Assembly: GCF_020524885.1 (NCBI RefSeq)
Contig: NZ_JAIVKJ010000001.1
Span: 1,178,001-1,242,000 of the forward strand
DNA length: 64,000 nt
Direction of reading: 5' to 3'
Source: Microbulbifer elongatus
GTDB taxonomy: Bacteria; Pseudomonadota; Gammaproteobacteria; Pseudomonadales; Cellvibrionaceae
Positions 43,921-51,501 of the stretch are shown here, in pieces. How positions within the stretch are numbered: the first letter of the stretch is position 1; each line of letters opens with the position of its first letter. Below the pieces are notes generated by a model that was not told where the DNA came from, did no database searches, and saw only the letters and a program-made list of their open reading frames with translations. A program made the position numbers and the translations under genes.

Positions 43921-45525
43921 ATGGCGGATACTGGCGGAGAGGCTTTAGTTAAACTGTTGGAAAACTATGGGGTGGACACGGTGTTCGGTATTCCCGGGGT
44001 ACACACCCTGGAGCTCTACCGGGGGCTACCGCAGACCGGTATCCGGCATGTGCTTACTCGTCACGAGCAGGGCGCGGGTTTTATGGCCGATGGTTATGCG
44101 CGCGTCACCGGTAAGCCCGGCGTGTGCTTTCTGATCACCGGCCCTGGCCTGACGAATGCCGCTACCGCCATTGGCCAGGCCTACTCGGACTCAGTGCCAA
44201 TGCTGGTGATCACCAGCGTCAATGAAACCCATACCCTCGGCAAGGGGCGTGGGTGTTTGCATGAAACCAAGGACCAGCGCGCGATCACCGCTCCGCTCAC
44301 CGCTTTCAGTGCCACCGCACGCACACCCGAAGACCTCCCCGACCTGATCGCCCGCGCGTTTGCGGTGTTCAATAGCCAGCGGCCGCGCCCGGTGCATATC
44401 GAAGTGGCGATGGATGTACTGGCCGCGCCGGTGGCCCGCGACTGGACTGGCGAGGTGGCCGTAAGCGCCCGGCGCCCGGCCCCGTGTACTGAAGACATCG
44501 AACGCGCAGTGGCACTGCTGGCCGCGGCCAGGCGGCCGCTGATTATTGCCGGTGGTGGTGCGGTGGAAGCCGCTCCTGAACTGCAGGCCCTGGCGGAAGC
44601 GGCGCAGGTACCGCTGTTTACCACGGTTGCGGGCAAGGGCATTGTGCCGGCGGCGCACCCGCTGTCTGGTGGCGCTACCCTGTGCACACAGGCGGTCTGG
44701 GGTCTGGTGGCGGATGCCGACCTGGTGCTGGCCATCGGCACCGAGCTTGCCGATACCGATATGTGGCGGGACACCTTGCCGATCATCGGCGACATTGTTC
44801 GCATCGATATCGATAGCGAAAAAATGAATGATCTCTATCCGGCTGCGCTGCCAATAGTGGCCGACAGTCGACAAGCTACGGCAATGCTGCTGGCCGCCTG
44901 GGGCGCCCGTTCGCCGAACACCGACAGCGACTGGCTGGCGCGAGTGGAGCAACTGCCGGCGCTGGTACGGCAGGGCCACGCAGCGCTGCAGGAACAGCAC
45001 CAGCAGGTGCTGGACCGTATTGGCAAGGTGTTGCCGGAAGATGCACTGGTGGCGACCGACATGACGCAGATTGCCTATACCGGCAATTATGTTTTCCCCA
45101 GAAGCCAACCGCGCCGGTGGTTGCACCCCACCGGGTACGGCACGTTGGGCTATGGTCTGCCCGCCGGCATCGGCGCCAAGATTGCGGCCCCGGAGCAGCC
45201 GGTACTGGTGATCGCCGGCGATGGCGGCTTTCTGTATACCGTGCAGGAGCTGGCCACCGCGGTAGAGGAGGTCGACACGGCGCTGGTGGTGCTGGTCTAC
45301 AACAATGCAAGCCTCGGCCAGATCCGCGACGATATGCTGGAGCGCAATATCGAGCCGGTGGGTGTACTGCCGCGCAATCCGGATTTTATCGGACTTGCTC
45401 GTGCCTTCGGTTGCCAGGTGTATCAGCCTGAGTCGCTGCATGCACTGGCCGGCGACCTGAGTCGGGCCTTTGGCTACGCCGGAGTGAGTTTTATCGAGGT
45501 CGACGCCGACAGGCTATTCAGCTGA
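43921..45525 (+). CDS. aruI: 5-guanidino-2-oxopentanoate decarboxylase (AruI), ThDP enzyme
   Basis: The 534-residue protein is an acetolactate-synthase-fold ThDP enzyme. It has the catalytic Glu region VLTRHEQGAGFMADGYARVTG, the middle domain RRPLIIAGGGAVEAAPEL, and the ThDP-binding GDGGFLYTVQELATAVEEVDTALVVLVYNNASLGQIRDDM (GDG-X-NN). The next gene encodes an AruH-like arginine:pyruvate transaminase, which matches the Pseudomonas aruH-aruI pair: AruH makes 2-ketoarginine and AruI decarboxylates it to 4-guanidinobutanal. Assignment rests on overall resemblance plus this context. The order here is aruI then aruH, 63 nt apart. Confidence 0.85.
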   Translation: MADTGGEALVKLLENYGVDTVFGIPGVHTLELYRGLPQTGIRHVLTRHEQGAGFMADGYARVTGKPGVCFLITGPGLTNAATAIGQAYSDSVPMLVITSVNETHTLGKGRGCLHETKDQRAITAPLTAFSATARTPEDLPDLIARAFAVFNSQRPRPVHIEVAMDVLAAPVARDWTGEVAVSARRPAPCTEDIERAVALLAAARRPLIIAGGGAVEAAPELQALAEAAQVPLFTTVAGKGIVPAAHPLSGGATLCTQAVWGLVADADLVLAIGTELADTDMWRDTLPIIGDIVRIDIDSEKMNDLYPAALPIVADSRQATAMLLAAWGARSPNTDSDWLARVEQLPALVRQGHAALQEQHQQVLDRIGKVLPEDALVATDMTQIAYTGNYVFPRSQPRRWLHPTGYGTLGYGLPAGIGAKIAAPEQPVLVIAGDGGFLYTVQELATAVEEVDTALVVLVYNNASLGQIRDDMLERNIEPVGVLPRNPDFIGLARAFGCQVYQPESLHALAGDLSRAFGYAGVSFIEVDADRLFS

Positions 45526-45588
45526 GCACCGCTGCCAGTAGATTAAGCGAGCGCAGGGCATCAAGTTAAATAACAAGAAATCAGTGGT

Positions 45589-46776
45589 ATGAAGTATTCA
45601 GACGTTACCCGGCGCATCGCCGGTGAGGGCTCCAGTGCCTGGGATATTCATTTTCGTGCGCAGGAGCGCCTGGCGGCGGGGGAGGATGTCGTAATCCTTT
45701 CCGTTGGCGACCCGGATTTCGCCACCCCGGCACCGATTGTGGATACTGCCTGCGCCGAACTGCGATCAGGCGCTACCCACTATGCGGATCATCGCGGCGA
45801 GCCTGAATTGCAGCAGGTGCTGGCTGAGCGCCACAGCGCCAAGAGTGGTCTGGCGGTAGAGCCCGAGCAGGTGGTGGTGGTGGCGGGGGCGCAGTGCGGC
45901 CTGTATGTGGCTGCGCAGTGCCTGCTGAACCCCGGTGATGAGATCATCGTGCCGGAACCTATGTACGTTACCTATGAGGCTTTCCTGCAGGCCACCGGTG
46001 CCCGCGTGGTGAATGTACCGCTGCAGCCCGAGCGGCATTTCAATCTCGACCCGGCTGCCATTGCGGCGAAGGTCACCGACCGCACCCGCGCCATCCTGAT
46101 CAACAGCCCGCACAATCCTACTGGTGCCGCCGTGGATGAAGACACCTGGCGCGCACTGGCAGACGTGTGCCGGCAGCACGACCTGTGGCTGATCACAGAC
46201 GAAGTCTACGCAGACCTGATGTTCGAGGGGGAACACTTTCACCCCGCACAGTTGCCGGGCATGCGTGAGCGCACAGTGACCGTCTCCAGCTTGTCCAAGT
46301 CCCACGCCATGACGGGCTGGCGGCTGGGTTGGGTGATTGGCCCGCGGGAGTTCGCCAGCCACGCCGGTAACCTGACCCTGTGTATGCTCTATGGCAGCCC
46401 TGCGTTTGTGCAACGGGCCGCGGTGACCGCACTAACCGCGGAGCTGCCCGAGCTGGAAACCATGCACCAGGCCTATCGCCGCCGCCGCGATCTCATGGTC
46501 GCGCGTGTTGCCGCCATGCCCGGTATCCGCTGCCACACACCGGCCGGCGGCATGTTCATGATGCTGGATATACGCGCGCTGGGTGTGAGTGCGGAGACTT
46601 TTGCTGCGCGCCTGCTGGACGAGTTCGGAGTCTCGGTACTCGTGGGCGAGGCTTTTGGCCCCAGCGCGCGGGGGCACGTGCGGGCGAGCTTCTGTGTCAG
46701 TGAGGAGGATCTGGAAAAAGCCTGCGCACGCATAAGCGCCTGTGCCGAGGCTTTTCTGGCGGACGCCCAGAGCTAA
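45589..46776 (+). CDS. aruH: Arginine:pyruvate transaminase (AruH)
   Basis: The 395-residue protein is a fold-type I PLP aminotransferase. It starts MKYSDVTRRIAGEGSSAWDIHFRAQERLAAGEDVVILSVGDPDFATPAPIV, strongly resembling Pseudomonas AruH. The substrate region is INSPHNPTGA, PLP lysine is in SSLSKSHAMTGWRLGW, and the C-terminal motif is SVLVGEAFGPSARGHVRASF. It transfers the alpha-amino group of arginine to pyruvate, giving 2-ketoarginine for the decarboxylase encoded upstream. A small hairpin AAAGCG/CGCTTTTT at 46779-46801 may terminate the transcript before the convergent antiporter gene. Confidence 0.88.
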   Translation: MKYSDVTRRIAGEGSSAWDIHFRAQERLAAGEDVVILSVGDPDFATPAPIVDTACAELRSGATHYADHRGEPELQQVLAERHSAKSGLAVEPEQVVVVAGAQCGLYVAAQCLLNPGDEIIVPEPMYVTYEAFLQATGARVVNVPLQPERHFNLDPAAIAAKVTDRTRAILINSPHNPTGAAVDEDTWRALADVCRQHDLWLITDEVYADLMFEGEHFHPAQLPGMRERTVTVSSLSKSHAMTGWRLGWVIGPREFASHAGNLTLCMLYGSPAFVQRAAVTALTAELPELETMHQAYRRRRDLMVARVAAMPGIRCHTPAGGMFMMLDIRALGVSAETFAARLLDEFGVSVLVGEAFGPSARGHVRASFCVSEEDLEKACARISACAEAFLADAQS

Positions 46777-46808
46777 CGAAAGCGCAAGGTTCACGCTTTT
46801 TCCCGGGC

Positions 46809-48329
46809 TTAGCGACCCGCGAAAGCGCTTTCCTGACCATGCATGGGGCTGCTATCGCGGCCCTGTAGCGCTGCTCTTTCGTCGTCGCTGAGTCGCGCAA
46901 TGCGAATACCCAGAAAGCCGTAGGCCAGGGCCATCAGCGGGTTGATCAGGTTGAAGAAACAGAACGGCAGGTAGGCCAGTGTTGCCACCTGCAAGGTGCC
47001 CGCCATATACACGCCGCAGGCGTTCCAGGGGATCAGCGGTGAAGTGATGGTGCCGCCATCTTCCAAAGTGCGCGACAGGTTCTTGCTGGCCAGTCCGCGC
47101 CTGCGGTATTCCGCCTTCCACATCTGCCCCGGCAGCACGATGGAAAGATACTGGTCTCCCGTCAACACGTTCACACCCAGGCTGGTGCCCATTGTGGTCG
47201 CGATCAGCGAGCCGGTGGAGGAGATCAGTCGTGACAGCGCCCGCATCAGCAGGTCGATAAAGCCGATACGCTCCAGCACGCCCGTCATCATCATGGATGC
47301 CAGCACCAGCCACACCATATTCACCATGGACTGCATACCACCGCGGGAAAGCAGGCTGTCCACCTGTTCGTTGCCGGTGTGGATGGCAAAGCCATCGTAC
47401 AGCGAAATCCAGATGGCACGCCCCAGCGCCGTCGCACCTTCAAGCTCGCGCAAAGCCATGAACTGCGTGATTACCGGCATTTGCGTCACCAGTGCGAGGC
47501 CAATGGCCACGATGGTGGCGCTGGTAATCGCGAGGTAAGCCGGCACCTTCTTGACCGCCAGCACCAGTAGCAGAATGACCGGGATCAGGTTGAACCAGGC
47601 AATGTCATAAGCGCCCTCGAGCGCCGCGAGAAAAGAATCTACCTGGCTTTCGCGGGCGGCGTCGGGCCCGCTGCCAAGGCTCACGGCAAAAAACAGCACC
47701 AGGGCAGCAATAAAACTGGGAATTGACACCCAGCTCATATGGCGGATATGGGAGAAGAGTTCACTGCCGGCAATGGCCGGTGCCAGGTTGGTCGTCTCTG
47801 ACAGCGGCGACATTTTATCGCCGAAGTAAGCGCCGCTGACTACAGCGCCCGCGGTAATCGCCGGTGACAGTGAAAAGCCGAGGGCCACGCCCACCAGGGC
47901 GACGCCGATTGTGGCCGCAGTCGTCCAGGAGCTGCCGATACACATGGCGACGAGGGCGCAGATCAGGCAGCAGGTGGGGTAGAACCACTGGGGTGACAGC
48001 AATTTCATACCCACGTAGAGCAGGGTGGGCACCGCCCCGGAAAGCATCATGACGCCGATGAGCGCGCCGATGGAAAGGAAAATAATAATCGAGCCGCTGG
48101 TACGGGCGGTTGAGCGGACAATGGAGGCTTCCAGCTCATTCCAGCTGATACCGTTCTTGAGGCCGACCAGGGCAGCGAGAAACCCGGTCATCATCATCGC
48201 CACCTGCGTGGCGCCAGCAAGGGAGTTGCTGCCAAACAGCCCGATGGCGCCCCCCAAAACCAGCAGTAATACTGTGCCAATTAAACCTGCGTCGAGAGCA
48301 CTGAGGTTGTGCTTCGTCGGTTGATCCAT
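46809..48329 (-). CDS. nhaC: NhaC-family Na+/H+ antiporter-type transporter
   Basis: The 506-residue protein has about 11-12 hydrophobic helices and NhaC hallmarks: SGAYFGDKMSPLSETTNLAPAIAGSELFSHIRHM, GLNVLTGDQYLSIVLPGQMWK-like SLGVNVLTGDQYLSIVLPGQMW, and LEDGGTITSPLIPWNACGVYMAGTL. Characterised relatives exchange Na+ for H+, and some exchange amino acids or organic acids. It converges on aruH with a 32-nt gap, so a role linked to arginine metabolism is possible but unproven. It starts at ATG 48329 with its own upstream region. Confidence 0.88.
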   Translation of the reverse strand: MDQPTKHNLSALDAGLIGTVLLLVLGGAIGLFGSNSLAGATQVAMMMTGFLAALVGLKNGISWNELEASIVRSTARTSGSIIIFLSIGALIGVMMLSGAVPTLLYVGMKLLSPQWFYPTCCLICALVAMCIGSSWTTAATIGVALVGVALGFSLSPAITAGAVVSGAYFGDKMSPLSETTNLAPAIAGSELFSHIRHMSWVSIPSFIAALVLFFAVSLGSGPDAARESQVDSFLAALEGAYDIAWFNLIPVILLLVLAVKKVPAYLAITSATIVAIGLALVTQMPVITQFMALRELEGATALGRAIWISLYDGFAIHTGNEQVDSLLSRGGMQSMVNMVWLVLASMMMTGVLERIGFIDLLMRALSRLISSTGSLIATTMGTSLGVNVLTGDQYLSIVLPGQMWKAEYRRRGLASKNLSRTLEDGGTITSPLIPWNACGVYMAGTLQVATLAYLPFCFFNLINPLMALAYGFLGIRIARLSDDERAALQGRDSSPMHGQESAFAGR

Positions 48330-48606
48330 GCCTACACCCGGGAATTATTGTGCTTTTTGTATCCCAGACAACGCCGGTGCCATCTGCGACAATAATTTCT
48401 TACCCTAACATGGCTCGGTGATTCGACCTAAGGATCCGGCAAGAGCGCAGCATTGCATGAGAGATAAATATCGTGGATTTCACTGAAAATTGGCTGCTAA
48501 TCCTTCATGTGCAGTAGTTGGCGCCTCTTACTGCGCCAAAAGTCTGCTGTTTATTGAGTAATTCCTGCCTGCCGCTAGAATGCGTTCAATGTCCAAGGAG
48601 AGTACT

Positions 48607-48717
48607 GTGAAAAGACAGCCCGATAACTTATTAGCCGTTCGCGAAGGGCGAACAGACCTCATCGACCCAATAGCGGGGCGGTGGAGTTGTGCGTTTGTCG
48701 AGAAAGATATTTGTTAG
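48607..48717 (+). CDS. Small protein ORF (36 residues) with strong ribosome binding site
   Basis: AAGGAG lies exactly 6 nt before a GTG at 48607, opening a 36-codon frame: VKRQPDNLLAVREGRTDLI then DPIAGRWSCAFVEKDIC and TAG at 48715. It is followed by a hairpin CTCCC-gtcaat-GGGAG (48723-48738) and a strong terminator, so the unit looks like a complete small transcript. No family is recognised. It could instead be the leader peptide of an attenuator, but the next plus-strand gene is more than 800 nt away. Confidence 0.45.
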   Translation: MKRQPDNLLAVREGRTDLIDPIAGRWSCAFVEKDIC

Positions 48718-48732
48718 CAGTCTCCCGTCAAT

Positions 48733-48792
48733 GGGAGGCGCGAGCCTTCCGGATTCGGTTTTCAATAGCCCCCGCAGGTTCGCCTCCGGGGG
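48733..48792. repeat. Dispersed element copy B (intact hairpin)
   Basis: Related without gaps to 43018-43077 at about 65% identity by eye. This copy includes the terminator stem and follows the 36-residue ORF. Confidence 0.5.
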
Positions 48793-48798
48793 TTTTTT
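48769..48798 (+). terminator. Terminator of the small-ORF unit
   Basis: CCCCCGCAGG pairs with CCTCCGGGGG (one mismatch) around a TTCG tetraloop and is followed by TTTTTT. TTCG-capped GC stems are among the strongest intrinsic terminators. Confidence 0.85.
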
Positions 48799-49594
48799 CT
48801 TTTTTGGCCTGGATAGAAAGTTTTTATCTGTCTCTTCAGGGGTGCAAATGGCAGCCCTGGGGAGGTTGGTTATACGGCAAAGCATGGAATCATGATGCAC
48901 AAAAGATTGAACGCGAGAAAAACCTAGGCGTATGAATTTACGCGACTACCGGCTTCCATACCCAGCCTTGTATGCCAAAATTCGCGGTAGGTAATCGCTT
49001 GCCCTGGATTTCTGTAACTTATTGAAATATATAGAAAAAGTAAAAATAAAATGTTGCAAATTGCTTTTTTCGTGTTAGCTTTCAATAAGAGCTTGATATG
49101 CGAGTTCACTGAAGTTCTTCGCTGGAATTGTTAAGCGTATTTACACCGCACCGCGGTAACAACGACTGGTAACTGAAATGTTAAACCTCAACTGCCATAA
49201 GGCCACATCCGGGACGCCCAGGAGTATTGGGTGGGAGCGGGGCACCTGTGCCTTTTTGAGGGATGCTTTGCGTTGGCCATCGTTGGATCTGCAGATAAGT
49301 GCAGAGAGCGATATTGATGAGTGTATGAAAACGTAGTTCGGCCTTTCCGGTCGGCTGCGTGCCGGTCGGACTTTCGAACACGGTGTGTGAGAAAACCCGG
49401 TTGGCGAATTCCGCCAGCCGGGTTTTTTTATGGCGGATGCCATCGTGGTTTCACGATCAGATAGAGGGCTGCGTCTCTCCAACGCGGATCTGGCGATTAG
49501 GATTGCCTGCTCAACTGGTGGCAGCGTGCCGGGCAGGTCCCGATTGGGGTGCGGAGTGAGTGCCTCGACGGTTCCACGCTGTAATCGCCTCGAT
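48799..49594. other. Gene-poor region with two further terminator-like hairpins
   Basis: 48920-49140 is A+T-rich with no supported gene. At 49241-49257 GGCA-CCTG-TGCC plus TTTTT forms a compact terminator preceded by GC-rich paired segments (CGCCCAGG..TTGGGTGGG), which could be a small RNA starting near 49140. At 49392-49429 a second stem, ACCCGG.TTGGCG/CGCCAG.CCGGGT, ends in seven T. Reading frames across 49430-49594 are not convincing. Confidence 0.45.
49392..49429 (+). terminator. Strong terminator upstream of the tRNA locus
   Basis: A 12-bp stem with one mismatch around AATT, flanked by AAAA and TTTTTTT. It isolates the tRNA-His locus from upstream transcription. Nothing clearly coding ends before it. 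Confidence 0.85.
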
Positions 49595-49670
49595 GGCGGC
49601 CGTGGCAGAGTGGTTATGCGCGAGGATGTGAACCTCGTCCACATCGGTTCGAACCCGGTCGGTCGCCCCA
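49595..49670 (+). tRNA. tRNA-His (anticodon GTG), unusual body
   Basis: The sequence folds as a full cloverleaf. Acceptor GCGGCCG (49596-49602) pairs with CGGTCGC (one G-T pair). The extra G at 49595 opposes discriminator C49667, the G-1:C73 pair specific to histidine tRNAs. The anticodon stem-loop is CGAGG-ATGTGAA-CCTCG with GTG, the T-arm is ATCGG-TTCGAAC-CCGGT, and CCA is encoded at 49668-49670. The D-arm GGCAGAGTGGTTATGC is the form I associate with gammaproteobacterial tRNA-Cys, not tRNA-His. This looks like a divergent extra tRNA-His. It lies 152 nt before a small gene with no terminator between. Confidence 0.88.
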
Positions 49671-49821
49671 AAGTAAGCAGCGGTCAAATCCTTCTCCCGA
49701 TTCGTTGCAGGGGGGCTGCCACAGGGTAGCCATGTTTATCGCGTTGGTTGGGGCGGTAAAAAATTTCAGGGTTTTTGCCGGTTTGAATTTGGCCGGCTTC
49801 GTCACTTTGCGAGGTGCCACT

Positions 49822-50112
49822 ATGCGCTTGATTATCGGCGCCCGTGACCATGGTGCGGGCCTTTCTGTAACCAACTATGTGAACGCCAAGCGTTTCATGC
49901 GTGAATATCCGGTATCCATACTGCAGGTATTGCAGCCGTTACCAAGCCGCGAGAATCTAGTCGGCTTCCTGGCCTGGTGTAATGAACGTCATCGCTTGCC
50001 GATGCAGGTTGTGATCAACCAGGTAGCGCCTACGGAGCGGCAGGTGGCGATGCATTACTTGCTGAGCCGCGGCTACCGCACAGCAGATCGCGTCACCTTC
50101 ATAAAAGTTTAA
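49822..50112 (+). CDS. Unknown 96-residue protein between two tRNA genes
   Basis: I choose ATG 49822 because GAGGTG lies 5 nt upstream; the frame is open further to 49705 without a better site. The protein (MRLIIGARDHGAGLSVTNYV and onward, ending YRTADRVTFIKV) is basic, mixed alpha/beta, with WCNERHRLPMQVVINQVAPTERQVAMHYLLSRGYR as its most structured part. I recognise no family. Its TAA ends at 50112, one base before the first base of tRNA-Arg, so gene and tRNA must share a transcript, and tRNA processing would cut the mRNA at the stop codon. tRNA-His lies upstream. Neither membrane segment nor signal is seen. Confidence 0.7.
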   Translation: MRLIIGARDHGAGLSVTNYVNAKRFMREYPVSILQVLQPLPSRENLVGFLAWCNERHRLPMQVVINQVAPTERQVAMHYLLSRGYRTADRVTFIKV

Positions 50113-50113
50113 T

Positions 50114-50189
50114 GCACTCGTAGCTCAATCGGCAGAGCAGGACCCTTCTAAGGTCCCGGTTGGGGGTTCAAGTCCCTCCGGGTGTGTCA
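50114..50189 (+). tRNA. tRNA-Arg (anticodon TCT) with TCA instead of CCA
   Basis: The cloverleaf is complete. Acceptor GCACTCG (50114-50120) pairs with CGGGTGT (50179-50185) using two wobble pairs. The D-arm is GCTC-AATCGGCA-GAGC, the anticodon arm GGACC-CTTCTAA-GGTCC with TCT (reads AGA), variable loop CGGTT, and T-arm GGGGG-TTCAAGT-CCCTC. The discriminator is G50186. The encoded 3' end is TCA rather than CCA, so aminoacylation would need trimming and CCA addition, or the tRNA is not translational. It starts 1 nt after the preceding stop codon and is 36 nt before the HNH endonuclease ATG. Confidence 0.87.
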
Positions 50190-50225
50190 GTTGTATGCAG
50201 CAGTGTAATTATCAGGGATAGAACA

Positions 50226-50783
50226 ATGGCCAAGGTACTGTATCTGGATGCCGCGGGTAGGCCGATCCGCTGGGTCGGCCTGCAACGTGCCGCATACCTG
50301 TATGCAAAAGATCAGGTGCTGTGGGATATCGGCTCCAGGAAAACGATGCTTCGCGGGGGTTACCAGAACTGTGGCCGCCGCTCGATGCTGGCAATCGCGC
50401 CGGTGATCGCTGGTCGTTATATCGAGCGCAGGGGGCCGCAACATCGCCCGGCGCTGACCAATCAGAGCCTTTTCGCTCGAGACCAGCACTTGTGCTTGTA
50501 CTGCGGTGAACGTTTTCCGTTCTCACTGTTGACAAGGGATCACGTACTGCCGACGTCCCGAGGCGGCGCCGACAGCTGGGAGAACGTGGTAGCGGCCTGC
50601 AAGAGTTGTAACAACCGCAAAGGTGCGATGACGCCAGATGAGGCGGGTATGCCGCTACTGGCGGTGCCATTCACGCCAAATCCCTATGAGGCAATTGTGA
50701 TGCAGGCGCACCAAATACTGGCCGATCAGATGGCGTACCTGCGCGCCGGCTTGAGTGGAAGGCGTACCTGGACCGCGGCCTGA
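50226..50783 (+). CDS. HNH endonuclease linked to tRNA genes
   Basis: From ATG 50226 (AGGG 9 nt upstream) the protein is 185 residues; the frame upstream of this runs into the tRNA and is not used. An unknown N-terminal domain (MAKVLYLDAAGRPIRWVGLQRAAYLYAKDQVLWDIG) is followed by the HNH core at about 96-145: CLYCGERFPFSLLTRDHVLPTSRGGADSWENVVAACKSCNNRKG. The core has four zinc-type Cys, the catalytic Asp-His and the distal Asn residues. Such domains nick or cut DNA, though some cut RNA. With the two tRNAs and the methyltransferase alongside, a role on tRNA or on a tRNA-gene target is conceivable (inference). No intron or phage gene is adjacent. Confidence 0.82.
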   Translation: MAKVLYLDAAGRPIRWVGLQRAAYLYAKDQVLWDIGSRKTMLRGGYQNCGRRSMLAIAPVIAGRYIERRGPQHRPALTNQSLFARDQHLCLYCGERFPFSLLTRDHVLPTSRGGADSWENVVAACKSCNNRKGAMTPDEAGMPLLAVPFTPNPYEAIVMQAHQILADQMAYLRAGLSGRRTWTAA

Positions 50784-50876
50784 ACGCTACCTATTTCATT
50801 GTGCAACGAGATTCGAGGATTACTGGGGCAACCTGTAAAACGTATCCTCAGATAGATCTTCCAAGGAGGATTAAGG

Positions 50877-51491
50877 ATGGACGTGAGTAAACCGAAGAGC
50901 TCCAAGCGGATACGGGCTGACCAAATAAAGCCTTATCAATGCAAGCATCTGATCGCTGTTGTTGAGGATCCGCATGACGTTAAGAACATTGGCACCGTGA
51001 TCAGAAATGTAAATGCGCTTGGCGTAGAGAAAGCCTATGTGGTCGATCCCGGAAAACGCCTACCGGACGACTGGCAGGAAATGAGAAAGAGAAGTTCTCT
51101 GTCGGGTACATCGGTCTCCGCTATAAAGTGGACCTTTGTGAAACGATTCGATAGTACGGAAGATTGTTTCGATCACCTTGAAAGAAACAACTATCAGTCG
51201 ATAGTCACATCACCCCACACGCTGGGGAGAAAGAATGTGGTGCTTCATGAAGGTGAGTATACGAGCTTTCCCAAGCTGGCGGTTTGGTTTGGCTGTGAAT
51301 CACGAGGGATAAGTGAGCAGGCGGTCAAGCGTAGTGAGCTATGTGTAAATATACCGATGCTGGGCATGATAAACAGCCTCAACCTGGGCACCACCTCCGG
51401 GATCGTGCTGTATGAAATTACCCGGCAGAGACGTGCCTATCAGCGGATGTACAAGTATAAAAACCAGCGTGGGCGAAAGTTCATCGCCTGA
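50877..51491 (+). CDS. TrmH/SpoU-family RNA 2'-O-methyltransferase
   Basis: The 204-residue protein has the SPOUT knot motifs in order: EDPHDVKNIGTVIRNVNALGV (motif 1, N and R), AVWFGCESRGIS (motif 2, Glu), and IPMLGMINSLNLGTTSGIVLYE (motif 3, N-S-LN). This set is that of TrmH-type 2'-O-ribose methyltransferases acting on tRNA Gm18 or rRNA. The short N-terminus and basic tail (YKNQRGRKF) agree with tRNA binding. AAGGAGG lies 10 nt upstream of ATG 50877. It follows the HNH gene after 93 nt on the same strand. Whether it modifies the two neighbouring tRNAs is unknown. Confidence 0.87.
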   Translation: MDVSKPKSSKRIRADQIKPYQCKHLIAVVEDPHDVKNIGTVIRNVNALGVEKAYVVDPGKRLPDDWQEMRKRSSLSGTSVSAIKWTFVKRFDSTEDCFDHLERNNYQSIVTSPHTLGRKNVVLHEGEYTSFPKLAVWFGCESRGISEQAVKRSELCVNIPMLGMINSLNLGTTSGIVLYEITRQRRAYQRMYKYKNQRGRKFIA

Positions 51492-51501
51492 GGTGTAGTC
51501 T

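Noticed and set aside
44191-45441. Long minus-strand frame opposite aruI
   Set aside because: His/Arg/Gly-rich composition typical of antisense shadows; AruI motifs are complete on the plus strand.
49450-49530. Possible extra tRNA with a CTC anticodon-like loop
   Set aside because: An anticodon-stem-like hairpin exists, but no acceptor stem or T-arm with TTCRA can be formed.
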